DNA of 64,000 bases, taken from NCBI GenBank assembly GCA_007115705.1, contig QXEO01000553.1:10624910-10688909 (forward strand), in the 5' to 3' direction. The DNA comes from Dactylis glomerata (Eukaryota; Streptophyta; Magnoliopsida; Poales; Poaceae). The notes below the pieces were generated by a model. The model saw nothing but the letters and a program-made list of their open reading frames with translations, was not told the DNA's origin and ran no database searches. The position numbers and the translations under genes are program-made. Shown here piece by piece: positions 10,636-23,013 of this stretch. Each line of letters starts with the position of its first letter. Position 1 is the stretch's first letter.

Positions 10636-12784
10636 GGGCATCTCCACCGGACCGACGCAAACGACCACCCGTGTCCGTGCGGACAGAACACACGGCACAG
10701 CGGGGCGATCCAAACAGACAAAGCGGTCCGAAGGCGTTCGCGCGCACCTATTCCGGTCTCAGATTTGGGTCCAAAATGCGTCGGTCCGGACAGTGCGCGC
10801 GTCCTCTCGCGCCCCTCCTCCTTGTCCGCCCCGGGCCCAGCCGACAGAGGCTCCAAGCCATCCCCCCTCCCCTCTTCTCTGGGTTTCCCTGCTGCACGCG
10901 CTCCTCCTTTCCGTCGCCGGCGCCACCACGCCCACCGCCGGCGTTCGCTTGCCGCCCCCGACCGCCAAAAAGAAGCCCCTCCTTCCACCGCACCCCGACG
11001 CCGCCCTAGGCCGCCGCCGGCCACCCTTCGACGGCCACAGCAGGGTGGGTTGAGAGAGCTGCCCTCCCAGGCCGCGCGCAACCTGTTCGGCCATTTGCCA
11101 ACATGAGCGCGCCGCGGGACAGCAGCTCGGACGACGACGACATTGTGGCCATTCTCAACCTCAACAATGAGTTCTTCTACGCGCACTTCTTTGACGAGTC
11201 TGACACCGACTCCGACGACGATGCCGACTTGATGGTGGTCGTGGCCACCGTCCTCAACGAGTCAAACGAGGCCTACATGCCTCAATGGAGGGGCTCCGTG
11301 AAGGGGTGAGCCGCCAATCTGGACCGCAACCGGGAGAACGGCCACGTGCAGCTCTACGCCGACTACTTTCACCCGGAAACGGCATTGTATCGAAACTATT
11401 TTCGGCGCCGTTTCCGGATGTCAAGGAAGTTATTTGGGCGAATCATTGAAGGTGTTCGTCTTCACGGCCCATATTTCAGATGCAAGCCGGATGTTACAAG
11501 TAAACTTGGCTTCTCTTCATATCAGAAATGCTCGGCTCCAATACGGATGCTTGCATATGGAGTGGCCGACGATCTTGTTGATGAGTACATGCACATGAGC
11601 AAGTCTACATGCATTGAGGCCATGTACAATTTTTGTCGAGCTATCATTGCGGTCTTCGGCGAAGTGTACTTACGAGAGCCAAATCTCAAAGACACTCAAC
11701 GCCTCTTGTCCATCAACGAGAAGAGGGGATTTCCTGGTATGCTTGGAAGCATAGATTGTATGCATTGGGAGTGGAAGAACTGCCCATTTGCATGGCAAGG
11801 GCAGTATTCAGGGCATGCTGAGGGTTGCACGGTCATACTTGAGGCCGTTGCTAGCCAAGATCTATGGATTGGGCATTCTTTTTTGGCATGGCAGGGTCTC
11901 ATAATGATATCAACGTCCTCCAATGATCCCCTATGTTTGGGAGGCTTGCAGATGGCAATGCCCCATCAGTGAGTTTTCAGGTTATGGGTCATACATACAC
12001 CAAGGGTTATTACTTAGCTGATGGTATCTATCCTAAGTGGCTTGTTTTTGTGAAGACACATCGTCATCCAACTGAGGAAAAGTATGGTCGGTTTGCCAAA
12101 GAACAAGAGGCTTGTCGGAAAGATGTGGAGCGAGCATTTGGTGTTCTTCGGTCTTGTTGGGCTATTGTTCGTCACCCAGCTAAGGCATGGAGTGTTCAGT
12201 AGATATGGGAGGTCATGACTGCTTGTGTGATCATACATAACATGATCGTTGAAGAGGAGCGTGATGATAGCGTCTATGATTAGGGGTGGGATTTTCAGGG
12301 TGAGTTGGTTGATCCAAACCCTATTCCGTCTTGTTTTCGGGAATTTCTTTGTACACATCATGAGATTCGAGATCTGGCAACCCACCTCGCCCTCCATGGA
12401 GATTTGGTGAACCATATTTGGATTCATGCAGGGAACAACCCCGTCACCAACCCTGGAAACAACCCCATTTGAACTTATTTAGATTTTAGTTAATTATGTT
12501 GTAAGATATTTGAAGTATTTATTTGCAAACTATTTGTAATGTATCTTACACTTATTTAAGATTTTGTTGTATTCTATTTTTTATTTCTAAACTATAAGCA
12601 AAATAAGAGATAAACTGGCCATAGTTTGGACGCGGGCCAAAAAATGGGTCGCCCCGCTGGGCGCACCCACCTACCTAAACGGACCGGCACTGTCCACGCG
12701 GGATTTCCTGTCCGCGGCCCGACCCAAACGGACCGAATCAGACCGATTCGGACACCAAAATGGGTCGGCCCGGTGGAGATGCCC
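10636..12784 (+). mobile_element. Complete PIF/Harbinger transposon
   Basis: The 2149-bp element has terminal inverted repeats: left GGGCATCTCCACCGGACCGA, right (reverse complement) GGGCATCTCCACCGGGCCGA, one mismatch in 20. The 3-bp duplication TTA flanks it at 10633-10635 and 12785-12787, the typical PIF/Harbinger target. Subterminal sequence is GC-rich with repeated GGACCG/CGGTCC words. It carries one broken transposase gene; the Myb-like second ORF usual for autonomous members is not visible, so it would need help in trans. Confidence 0.92.
11103..12471 (+). pseudogene. PIF/Harbinger transposase (DDE_Tnp_4 / HARBI1-like), disabled
   Basis: The frame starts at ATG 11103 with an acidic Asp/Ser-rich head and proceeds through YFHPETALYRNYFRRRFRMS and the catalytic region. 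The DDE residues can be followed: Asp in GSIDCMHWEW, Asp in HNDINVL and Glu in DVERAFG. It is broken by a TGA after VKG near 11309 (probably from an Arg CGA), a frameshift in the T-run near 11880, a TGA after VLQ near 11924, and two later TAG codons near 12200 and 12281. The product is close to plant ALP1-like transposases of roughly 400-450 residues. Confidence 0.9.
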
Positions 12785-12794
12785 TTATTTCGTG

Positions 12795-12865
12795 GGTATC
12801 TCCAGCGCCCTGACGCATTTTGGTCATAAATTGTGTCTAATTTGGATCGTTTACTCGGGCCGCGG
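12795..12865 (+). mobile_element. Fragment of a second PIF/Harbinger-like end
   Basis: GGGTATCTCCAGCGCCCTGA resembles the left end of PIF/Tourist-type elements (GGGCATCTCCAGCGCC), starting a few bases after the first element. It is cut off by the gypsy LTR at 12866. Short and tentative. Confidence 0.4.
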
Positions 12866-13787
12866 TGTCAAGACCCAAGTCAAGAATGTCATCGAGCCAC
12901 GCATCGAACCAAAGACTGGTTGACCACAACGACTACATCGACCAAGCACATGGCTGGACCCAGCTGTTTGGGATCTTAAATAGGCAGCGATCCCAAGGTG
13001 GATGGATGTCGAGTATCAGAACCTTGAACTATTTCCTCTCTTGTCCTCTCTGAACCTTACCTACCCTCCTCCCTTTTTCCCATGTATCCCCTACCTACTC
13101 ATTTAACTGCATATTCCAACTCGAGGGAGAAACAGAGAAAGTAAACTAGTGCCTTACGCTTGGTATTCAGAGCCTCGTTCTGATCTGGTAGGGGCGTGAT
13201 GGAAGCGTTGACGGCGACGATTGAGAGCTTGACGGCGACGGTGGGGGCGGTCAAGGCCACTGTCGACAATTAGGAGTCTATCCTCATGGGTCTGGTGGCG
13301 TGGAAGTCGCAGGTCGACGGCGCGATGTCGAAGATGCGGGCCAACATCAACGTGTTGTAGCGGCAGCTCGGTCAAGTGGTGCTCAACCCGATTCTCTCGC
13401 TGGATCCCGAAGCACTGCGACCATGATCCGCTCCCTCGGCCATGGAAGGCAAGGGCGGCAGGGCGGCACTGGGCAACGACTGTCGCGGGCATGAAGGCCA
13501 CCGCGGGGTTCGTCTGCCACGGGTGATGTTGATGGAGGGGAATCACGCCCTCACGACACCTCCGGCCATGGGTACTTGCCAATTCTCTCATTTGAGTGGT
13601 GTTGCACCGCGGGGAGGGAGTTCGTTTGGTGGATCTCATCTTCCTAGGCCAAAAATCGATTTTTGGGTGTTTGATGGGGAGCGGCCAAGGTCCTGGAAGC
13701 TAAAGTGTGAGTCATATTTCCGCGTGTTCAACATCAGTTCAGAACATCGGGTTGATATGGCCACGATGCACTTCAGTGGAGGGGCAG
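12866..13787 (+). mobile_element. 5' end of an old gypsy element (element T), cut by K1
   Basis: A probable LTR of about 293 bp (12866-13158) starts TGTCAAGACCCAAG. A primer site TGGTATTCAGAGCC (13161-13174) follows, a version of the initiator tRNA-Met site TGGTATCAGAGCC with one extra base. Gag follows and is interrupted at 13787 by K1. The continuation is not found on the right side of the nest, so the right half was deleted or lies beyond the window. Confidence 0.7.
13199..13787 (+). pseudogene. Truncated gypsy Gag of element T
   Basis: From ATG 13199 the frame reads MEALTATIESLTATVGAVKA and then meets stops (13271 and 13358 among others). A later frame contains the start of the gag capsid domain, FWVFDGERPRSWKLKCESYF, resembling chromovirus-type Gag (DFPKFDGxxPxxWxxxCExYF). 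The insertion of K1 ends it after MHFSGGA. It is non-functional. Confidence 0.75.
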
Positions 13788-14166
13788 TGACAAGGGTATG
13801 ACTACCAAGACCCACGATGTTGGTACCCTTGAGGTCTGTTCGGGTAGAAGCCCACAGAAACATAGGCCCAAAAGGGAGGCTGAAGTATAGTTGTAGTCGA
13901 ATATGAAAGCTACATTGTAATACGTCGTGTATGAATAATTTGTATCGAACCCGACCGGATCTTTGAGACCTGGCCACCTATAAATAGGGGCCAGGAGAGG
14001 CCGTCCAGGGACACATCAAGATTGATCCTGTAACTCCACGCTTTGTCTCAATACACATCAAGTTTTGCCTTGTTTGTCCGAATCCCTACCTTCGAGTTCA
14101 TCCGACGCCCTCTTCCCCCGATCCTAAGTCCTTAATCTAGGACATTACCGAGCTAAACCCTCATCA
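13788..14166 (+). repeat. 5' LTR of K1
   Basis: The 379-bp LTR runs from TGACAAGGGTATGACTACC to CTAAACCCTCATCA and contains CACCTATAAATAGGGGCCAG (TATA box near 13977-13985). It is clearly diverged from the LTR at 61216. Confidence 0.9.
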
Positions 14167-14168
14167 AT

Positions 14169-14186
14169 TGGCGCCGGCCGTGGGGA
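14169..14186 (+). other. Primer binding site of K1 (tRNA-Lys-like)
   Basis: TGGCGCCGGCCGTGGGGA lies two bases after the LTR. The complement of the plant tRNA-Lys(CUU) 3' end is TGGCGCCCACCGTGGGGC, so there are three mismatches. K2 and K3 share the central G and terminal A deviations. Confidence 0.75.
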
Positions 14187-16539
14187 TCTTGGGCATTGGA
14201 ATCATGAATTTGACGGCTTTTTCGCCTTCATCTAAGAACAACTCGAAGATCGACGGAAACCAGATCACCTTTGGAGCCATAGATTTTCAATCACACCCAC
14301 CCGCCCTAGCTCCAGCTTTTGCAAATCTGGATCAGGAGATGGATCTGATGATCGGAAGCTTCAATTTTCGCATTGGATCTCTAGGCTCTGTTTGTAACAT
14401 CCCAGGATGTGAGACTAGAAATAAATAGGAAATAGAAGTGTGCATTGCATTCATGCATAGAAAATCCGGGGAATTTTCACGCATTTTAAAACTAAACCCT
14501 AAGGGGAATCGATGTCTCTCTCGGAGGAGGAGATGGTATAACCCTGAAGAGTGCAATGGATTTCAACATGACCTCTTTTGATCCATTGAGGGTAGGAATG
14601 GGTAAATTTGAATTCAAATATGCAAATAAAGAATAAAACTTAAACTTGGTTTTGAATTATGAAACTTGAACTTGAATTACACATTTGAAATGAGTAAACA
14701 TTAAAAATAAGGAAAACTTGAGCTTTATTGATAACATGCACATGATACATTGTCTTTACATTATAAAAAGAACAATTAAATTACAAGAGGTAATCAAATA
14801 AATAAAGTAAAATACAACATTGAATAAAGAATATTGTTCTTTATTGTAGATATATGAGTTTGCTTTATTACAAATCTCAATTATTGAGATGAATTACAAA
14901 AGTGCAATGAAAATTCAATAAGTGAAATAAAGATTATAAAAGAATAAAGAAAATCCTAACTATTCCTCATTCCTCATCTTGATCTTGAACCTGCAATCAA
15001 TTAAAGACAAATATAAGAGACCAAGAAAAACATATTTTGTTATGGTTAAAATGTTTGCTTCCATATTTTTTGAGGCAAGTTAATTTATTAAACTTAGGTA
15101 GAGAATTTAGGAAGAACTCCTAAATTCTATAATCTAGAACTAGAGGGCATCACTTGAATTAAGCAACTGATCCTTTATTTGGGTCTATATTAAATACACT
15201 TGAAATAAGAGAGGCATGTAGTGGACAAAGCGACAAATCAGATTAGATCCAGATAACTGCAACAATAGGCAAGCTATGATACCCTTTATTCTATTTAAGC
15301 TTAATTAGAAAAATTCAAATCCAAAATTAATATTGTAATCATGCTTAGCACTAATTAGCTAAGGTGATTAAAGGGTGCAGTTAATTAAATTATGGTCATT
15401 CCCGCCAAGGACTATTAGCCAATAAGAGAAACATAGTGGCAGTGCAAAAAGAATGCCCGTAGGAGATAAACATCACAACCGTGACTTGCTTAAGAAGTTG
15501 AAGCAAGCCAAATGAGTATTTTGCACTAGAGTAGATAACCACCAGGACACTAGAGGCAGCCGCACCTCACACTCACCACAATATTCATTTCATCACCACC
15601 TTATCCACACCTCAAGAACACCCAAGAACATGACCCCATAATCCCAGCAAAGCACCACCGCCACAATGGTTACTTAGTGGAGGCTAAGGGCAGATCAAGA
15701 ACCAGGAAGGACAAGCATCACATCCAAGAAGGGCAAGCACCAGTAATATGATGGACAAGCAGCAGATCTTGAACAAGAAGAAGCAGGCCAGTTGAGTAGA
15801 ATAAGAAGGGCACTTGATCAAAATATCTAGCACCAACTTCATCTCCAATTCATAGCCAGGTGAATAAACCGAATCCAGCAAAAGCATTTGTTCTTACCAG
15901 TTCATATATAAAGCAATAGTGGAGTGGGAAACATTACCCTCAGTTTGGCATAGAGATGCTATGCTAGATGATCACAGAGTATATAACAAGAAGCTAGAAT
16001 CTGGTCTCATATGAAAAGTTATCCAATCTTCAGACTATGCATCATAAGAATGGACAAAATCAATAAAACTAACAGTTCAACTAGAGAATCATCTTAGAGC
16101 ACAGCAGCCATCCAAAACCAACCCAAAAATCATTGTGCACACTCCAAAAGAGGCTCCACAGTGATTATTTAGGAGAGGAATAGTAGCACATCTTGCTCTA
16201 GCATGATAACTAGGTGAAATATTTAGTAAAGCGTCATCGAATCATCATTGAACCTATCATCCAGTTCATAACAGCGAACGAGTTTCAGTACAAGTACAGT
16301 ACTGAATTAAAATCCACTATAGTAGCCAATGAAGCACCGAATCCATTACACAACAGTAGAATCACATCATCATGCTCCAATAATCAGTAGATTGCTTAAC
16401 AGCCAATTGAGCAAATCATCCAACAGTAGACAGTAACTGTCGAAACTGAGCCCAAAAGTTCAGTAGAGCATTCAACTAGATTCATACACGAGCATAGGAC
16501 CACCAATTCACAGTAATAGAGTGAGAGATGGAGGATATT

Positions 16540-17390
16540 GAGCTCACAGTGCAGTTGCTTATGTAGGCGACGCTGGGGTTGTGTCCGCAGCACCGTCCCG
16601 CCGGCGTCAAGGCTGAGGTAGTCAGCACAGCAACACCAGGACAGCACCACCACAGCACCATCCCCAACTTCACAATCAGCAACACCACGGTAGTACGCCA
16701 CCAGCACAACAGCATATCACCACCAGAGCAGCATGGTCGTGAGGCGGCTGATCCAGGAAGCGGGGTTGCAGCCACTGTTGCTATCCCATCGGCGACGGGA
16801 TGGAGGAGGCAGTTGAGCAACAGAGGGGGTCGTAGGAGTGGTGTAGGCACCGTGGCGGAGTGGCAGGACCCATGCCGTGGCCAGGCGGCATCGACATCGA
16901 CGCCAAGCCAGCCCGTGAACCAGAGGTTCTACCATAGCCAAGTAGGGCACGGGAGAGCAGCACCGACAGTGGAAAGGGACCAAGAAGTGGCGCAGAGCAA
17001 CACCAGCACGCAGGGCGGTCGGGATACGCTGGCGGCAACCAAATCGGTCGTCGGTATCTAGGGTTCTGAGGACGAGAACAAGTAGGGGAGGCCGCGAGAA
17101 TCAAATCGATCCATACAAGATTGTAGAGAGCATCGAGGCGGACCAGAGCCCCATCTCGCCAGCGCCGGAGAGGGCCGGGAGCGGTTGGGAGAGAGCGGCG
17201 ATGCGACGGCGATGCGACGGCGTTCTCTGGGCTCGGGGCGTGAGAGGGTGAGAGGAGAGGAGATGGAAATTGTCTGGGGGTTGATGGACCGGTCGGGTTC
17301 AGTTCTCACTGGACCTAAACCGACCTGGTCGGACCTGGGCTCATGGGCCAGACCATGGGACCAGCCCATTAAGCCAGATTTCAATTTTGT
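16540..17390 (+). other. GC-rich island of element A
   Basis: This roughly 850-bp stretch stands out from the surrounding AT-rich sequence. Several overlapping open frames exist on both strands (for example plus-strand 16579-17061), but none shows a known domain and their openness follows from base composition. The right part has repeated GGACC/GGTCC words (near 17287-17360). An equivalent island is in element B (43440-44210). Confidence 0.5.
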
Positions 17391-19437
17391 TTTTGAAACT
17401 TAGTTTAAAATATTCAAATCCTCAATAAGAATCAAACAAGTTTTAAATGATCAAATCATGTGTTAAACTAAAATTCAAGGATAACCAACTAGAAACTTTT
17501 TAGAAACCGTGGCAACAAAAAAAAGAGAAAAGAAAAGAAAAGCACACACACTTAATAATCTTAAGAATAATAACTTGAAGGTATTTTATTTCTCGAATCT
17601 TAAATTATTTTGCCCAAATACTAAAATTTAAGGAAAATGTTAAATACACATTAACTTGTGCTTAGGAGTTGTTCATAACTTTATTAAATTGTGCAACAAT
17701 TGTTACAGAGATTCCTAAACCTATTTTTTAAAATCATTTAAGATTATGATTACATTCTACAAAAATGTATATACCACCATGTCTTATCTAACTTCTTGGG
17801 AACTATAAAAGAAAATGAAACGACATAACATGAACTTAGGTACCGCTTGTTCATCAAGGATTATGTCTATCAAAAGTTATTCTTAAAAAATAACATTGAA
17901 TCATTTCTTTTCAAGTCTTAAAGTTGATAACTATCCTTTGGGTGATAAAATTGTAATCAACCAAATATTCTTATATTATTCCTGTTATACTTAAAACCTT
18001 GCATGATCATCAGTGAAAATCTTAATTTAACTTGTGATTAGACTTTATTTTTAAATGTATTTCATTAATTGACCATTGATGAATCAATAGTTACATTTAA
18101 CTATTAGATATACCTAGTCAATTTAGTAACTATTTAAAATTGTGATTCAAAACCCTACTAACTAATAATAAAGGAACTAGTCTTTTATTAATTACTTCAA
18201 TCTTCCTATAAAGTAATGATCACTAAAAGGTAATTTGGTACTAAATGTTCATTATAAATTATGTTCTTCAAAAGTTATTCTTTTAAGAACATATCAAATA
18301 AGCACTTCACCAAACCATATGTTTTCTGATAACAATTGCCTAGATAGGTTAAGATTGTTGTCAACCCTAAAACTAATGAATGATGTTATATGATATGCTT
18401 ACTTCAACCTTGCATGCCCATAATCAACCAATTATTTGCTATTCATAAGAAGCAACTTAAAAGTGCTACTTTCAAGTCCCCACTGTATTCCTAGTCTTTT
18501 GTAATAACCACCAATATAGCAAACCCTAGAACACTAACTCTTATTAGTAGTACTTGTTATACCTAGGATAAAATGTTCTTCAAAAGTTATTCTTTTGAAG
18601 AATACAACCAGTAAACATTAAGTGCCTTTGATAAGCTTTGTGGTAGATGATTGTTCCTAGGTGTGCCAATAATAAGCAATTGGGTGTCATCACATTGATA
18701 TGAAATACTATTCAGTTATAGAACAATTCCATGCTAACCTAAAAATCTATAAACAACCTTGTGTGTGTAACTAAACTTAAAAGCAACACATCATAAAGAA
18801 ATCACCATAACTCAATAATAACAAATCATCAGGGTTAGGTTACGCTTAGAGCGATGCATCGCATATATTTTGCATATCATGCTGCAGATTTCTAACATCA
18901 TCCCTACCGGATGATGATTGCTATTTCAGAATTTGGATTTCTATCGTATCGAAGACCTTGACTCGCATAATCTTGTAGTCAAAAAAGCAAGTTCACTCTT
19001 GCCCATATCTCTTGTTTATCTTTAGCAAATTACTTGCAAATATACCTGTGGTATTACTGCTGCATTTTAAAGCAAAAGTTCTGCTTTCTCAATTAACATG
19101 ATTAGTGGTTAGCAACCACGGTGGTTGTCAACCTAGGATGGTGGGCAGTGGGACCATGGTATGAGTAATGGTGGAGGTCCCACTGCAACTGGAATGTTCA
19201 CCTAGGACTAATAACCAATGTCGCCAGTGATTCTAGTGCTTTAAAATATGGTCAACAATAGGATCTGTTATGGGACGGAGGAGTCAGCTGTACCAACTTC
19301 CTCTTGTATATCAACGGATACGCCGTTCCGTAGCAGTTGTCATCCTGCTGGGAGCAACGGGAGGGTGGAATCCCCCTCAAGATTCCACGGTTCTGGCGGT
19401 CTATGATGGATTGTAGCAACAACGGGGGTAGTTTACC

Positions 19438-19610
19438 AAGGTCGGATATTACCAAAGTATAAGATGACCGGCGGGGGTAACTTATTGTCAAGGTCGGAAT
19501 ACTACCAAAGAGTAGAGTGCCCGGCGAGGACAAGTATACCGAGGTCGGAAACTACCAAAAGGTAGGACGCCCGGCGTGGGTAGCATACCGAAGTTAGAGC
19601 TACAAAATGG
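19438..19610 (+). repeat. Minisatellite of about 51-bp period in element A
   Basis: Three recognisable units start at 19438, 19490 and 19541, each with AGGTCGGA, ACTACCAAA and GCCCGGCG-type words, and a fourth decayed unit begins near 19590. Units are diverged, so the array is old. Confidence 0.75.
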
Positions 19611-20449
19611 TGGGTATGCAAGGTCGCGGAGGAGGACAGTGATTGGCTCGGATTATCGACTGGGCCCCATACCAAGGAAGTATGGACGGGAAAGTACGCC
19701 CGGTCGTGCAGCAAGGCCTTGATCTCCTATGGGTACAAGTGACCATCTCTGCAGAGTGTAAGAAAGTATCAAGATACTCCTTGTTCCGGGAAGGAGCTAC
19801 GAACACGGCAGGAAAGGAGCCCATCGAAACTCTAATCAACCTATGAAGACTGATGTGCATAGTTTTCTAAATAAAATCAACCTTTGAAGAAATGGTTACG
19901 AAAACTTGCATTTGACCTAAGACTCTTGAGTTACGGTCATAGCTAGTGCATCAAACACAACTATTCTTTTAAATGAACTTGCTGTGTAACGCTCGTTACT
20001 CACCCCACTCCCTCTTAACCCTTGCTTAGATTGGAGGCAACTCAAGGAGGCAACATCGAGACACCGAGACGAAGATGAAGCCTTCTACCTATGTCGGAAC
20101 TATCAGTGGAGTCAACAACTATATCAAGCCGGGTGGAAAACTAGAATAGGAATAGAAGGGACCCAATGCCCTAATCCTAGAACCTAAGTAAATAGGATAA
20201 TTCTGTAGTTTGAGCAGTAAGCCAACTACATTATCTGTAGCTCTAGTTTAGTCTTCAGCTTATTCCGTCTCGATTGTAATCGCCAGAACTAACCCTCTAC
20301 CTGTTGAGGAAAATCTGAAGATCTTCTGTATAATGAAATTGTAATCCTATAGACATACCTTGGACCTGACCTGCGATGTTTCTGTTGTACCACTCTGATC
20401 GATGTAATACTAGTGAGACGGTGTTTCATTGGTGTTATGTCAACGATTT

Positions 20450-20474
20450 GCATACTACACATGTAGTGGTATGC
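20450..20474 (+). repeat. Subterminal hairpin at the 3' end of element A
   Basis: GCATAC at 20450-20455 pairs with GTATGC at 20469-20474, with further pairing of CTACA and TGTAG inside. It ends 12 bp before the element terminus. Element B has a hairpin near its own 3' end. Confidence 0.6.
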
Positions 20475-21127
20475 TGGGTCACCACACTGTTCGCCTTTCA
20501 GATCCGATCAATTTGGGTCTGTCGGCAAGAAAAACCGCAATCGCGGCAACTTCGGAAACATCGGTTGGCTCATCCAGCGAGGTAAACTTGCCGGTCAGCA
20601 TCAAGCCGACAAAAAGAAGCACAGTCGAGGAACTCGACGAAATCATGGAAAATCTAGACCTAGAGGAATCATCGGGTTACTCGGATATGGGCTCCGACGA
20701 AAACCTTGACAAATCAAGAAGCTATTCAGAAGGGGATTTCATGGCTTGTTATGGCAATGTCTCTGGCAATTCTGAAGATACATGGAGGTCAGGGATGGAA
20801 CTCTACAATGACGAGCAAACAATCTTCTCCTTGGGTTCCAGTGGAGATATCCATGGCCAGTACCAAGTATATGCGATAATCGATGACACTTCAGAGGAAC
20901 TCGATGCTAACAACAATCCCATCATCAACCCAGAGAACGTAAGGAGAGGCGCAAACCATATGGAAGAAGGAGACACCGAAGAAACTGTGGCAACAAGAGT
21001 CAAAGTTCAGCTCACAACAGCAGAGTGGGATACAATAAAGGCAACAATAAATACCGGGACAGCCATACCCGTCAATGCAAGAAGAGAAGTATTATCGGTA
21101 TACCACTATGCCCTGCGCATCGGCAGT

Positions 21128-22773
21128 TGATACGTCTCAAACGTATCTATAATTTTTTATGCTCCATGCTTGTTCTTACACCATTTGCTTAGTGTTTTGT
21201 TACACTTCGTGGCATTTTTATGCATTTTCCGGAACTAACCTATTAACAAGATGCCACAGTGCCAGTTCTCAGTTTTCTGCTGTTTTTGTGTTTTAGAAAA
21301 GTTACACAGGAAATATTCTCGGAATTGGACGAAACAAAAGCCGAACCTCCTAATATTTACCGAAGCTTCCAGAAGTCCGAAGAGGAGACGGAGGGGAGCC
21401 ACGGGCTGGCCACACCATAGGGCGGCGCGACCAGCCCTTGGCCTGCGCCCCCTATGGGTGAGGCCACCCTGGCCCACCTCTGATGCTGCCCCTTCGCCTA
21501 TAAATACCCCCCGACGAGAAAAACCTAAATACCAGATCAATTTTCTAGAAACACATCGCGATCCGCCGCCGTCGTCGACCCGAGATTGGGAGGGTCCAGA
21601 AGCTCTTCCTGGCATCCTGCCGGAGAGGGGAATCGCCATCGGAGGTCTTCTTCATCGCCATGCTTGCCTACGGCGCGATGAGTGAGTAGTCTACCTTTGA
21701 CTATGGGTCCATAGCAGTAGCTAGATGGTTGTCTTCTCCATCATGTGCTTCATGTATAGATCTCGTGAGCTGCCTTACATGATCGAGATCACCTTTATGT
21801 AATTCTACATGTTGTGTTTGTTGGGATCCGATGAATATTGGTGTTATGTTAAGTTGATGTGCTGAATATTATCTTATGTTATCTCTATGTTGTTTATGAT
21901 CTTGCATGCTCTCCATTATTAGTAGCTATCTTGGCCAAGTAGATACTAGTGACTCCAAGAGGGGGTATTTATGCTCGATAGTTGGGTTCATGCCTCTATT
22001 TAATCTGGGGGAGTGACAGAAACCTCTAAGGTTGTAGATGTGCTATTGCCACTAGGGAAAAAACAACATTCTTGTGTCCAAGGACATTCGTTTTGTTTAC
22101 ATTACACACTTTGCTTAATGCAGTTATCTGTTGTTCGCAACTTAATACTCGAGGGGTGTTCGGACAATATTCCCGCGAGTGGATTATTAGTCATAGATGC
22201 AGTTGGATGGCGGTCTATGTATTTTGTTGTAATGCCCAGAGTAAATCTCATAGTGATCCTCGTGACATATGCACGTTATCTTTATTCTATCAATTGCCCA
22301 ACTGTAATTTGTTTACCCAGCATGTTGTTATTTATCTTATGGAGAGACACCACTAGTGAACTGTGGACCCCGGTCCAATTTCCTTTACATTGTTACACTG
22401 TTTTACTTTTACTCGCACTGTTTACTTTCTCGCATACTACTATTGTTTTCCACTCGATACGCTCAATCCTTTGTTTACAGCAAACCGGTGAGATTGACAA
22501 CCTCGTCGTAAGTTGGGAGCAAAGTTCTTGGTTGTGTTGTGTGCAGGTTCCACGTAGCTGCTGGTGCAAAGCAAAGCCCTGGACGAGGTACCTTATAAAT
22601 TGTCCGGAGCTGTCGCGAAGCTAGCAGGCATCATCTTCTGAAGTTTGGCTTTTTCCTACTGGTTCGATAAACCTCGGTTTCTTACTGAGGGAAAACTTGC
22701 TACTGTGCTCATCATACCTTCTCTTGGGGTTCCCAACTGGTCGGTCATCTACATCAACACCGCACCGCAATCA
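21128..22773 (+). repeat. 5' LTR of W
   Basis: This LTR has a TATA box TATAAATA at 21499-21506 and, just upstream, a GC-rich imperfect hairpin (arms 21415-21432 and 21440-21457). The small open frames seen here reappear in the 3' LTR and are not genes. Confidence 0.93.
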
Positions 22774-22783
22774 AGCTGTTTTC

Positions 22784-22801
22784 TGGCGCTGTTGCCGGGG
22801 G
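22784..22801 (+). other. Primer binding site of W (tRNA-Asp)
   Basis: TGGCGCTGTTGCCGGGGG lies 10 bases after the LTR. The complement of the plant tRNA-Asp(GUC) 3' end is TGGCGCCGTTGCCGGGG, so there is one mismatch within the first 17 bases. Confidence 0.88.
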
Positions 22802-23013
22802 AAAAGAAGATTTCTGCAAGGGGAGTTTCACACGCACATCCTTTACTTTGTTTATTGTTTTGCTTTACTTTATTTTTATTTGCATCTTTTTATCAAAAAT
22901 ATAAAAAATTTAGTTCCTGCTATAGTTGTTATTTTTGTTGGTCTGTTATTGTCTTGCTTTATCATGCTTTCTATCAATGGTTGGTTTCTTTGAAACTAAC
23001 TCTTTTTTGGCAA

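Larger units (their letters stand above)
14393..20486 (+). mobile_element. Element A: non-coding 6.1-kb element with TGTAAC...CACCACA ends
   Basis: A sits inside the K1 gag and is flanked by the perfect duplication CTGTT (14388-14392 and 20487-20491). It begins TGTAACATCCCAGGATG and ends GCTGGGTCACCACA; the reverse complement of the end, TGTGGTGACCCAGC, forms an imperfect inverted repeat with the start. No LTR pair can be found. The interior has AT-rich flanks, a GC-rich island (16540-17390), dispersed short hairpins, a minisatellite (19438-19610) and the word CTCTGCAGAGTGTAA (19748). No transposase, RT or integrase is seen. Element B has the same ends and order. Classification is open. Confidence 0.8.

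Noticed and set aside
16579..17061. Plus-strand open frame in the GC island of element A
   Set aside because: No domain, low-complexity composition, overlapping frames on both strands; openness follows from base composition.
19438..19610. Regular repeats as a CRISPR array
   Set aside because: This is plant nuclear DNA; units are diverged and contiguous without unique spacers, so it is a minisatellite. The 70-bp array at 62465 was rejected for the same reason.
14388..20491. Element A as a CACTA transposon with 3-bp duplication CTG
   Set aside because: The duplication is five bases (CTGTT) on both sides, the ends are TG...CA and not CACTA, and there is no transposase.
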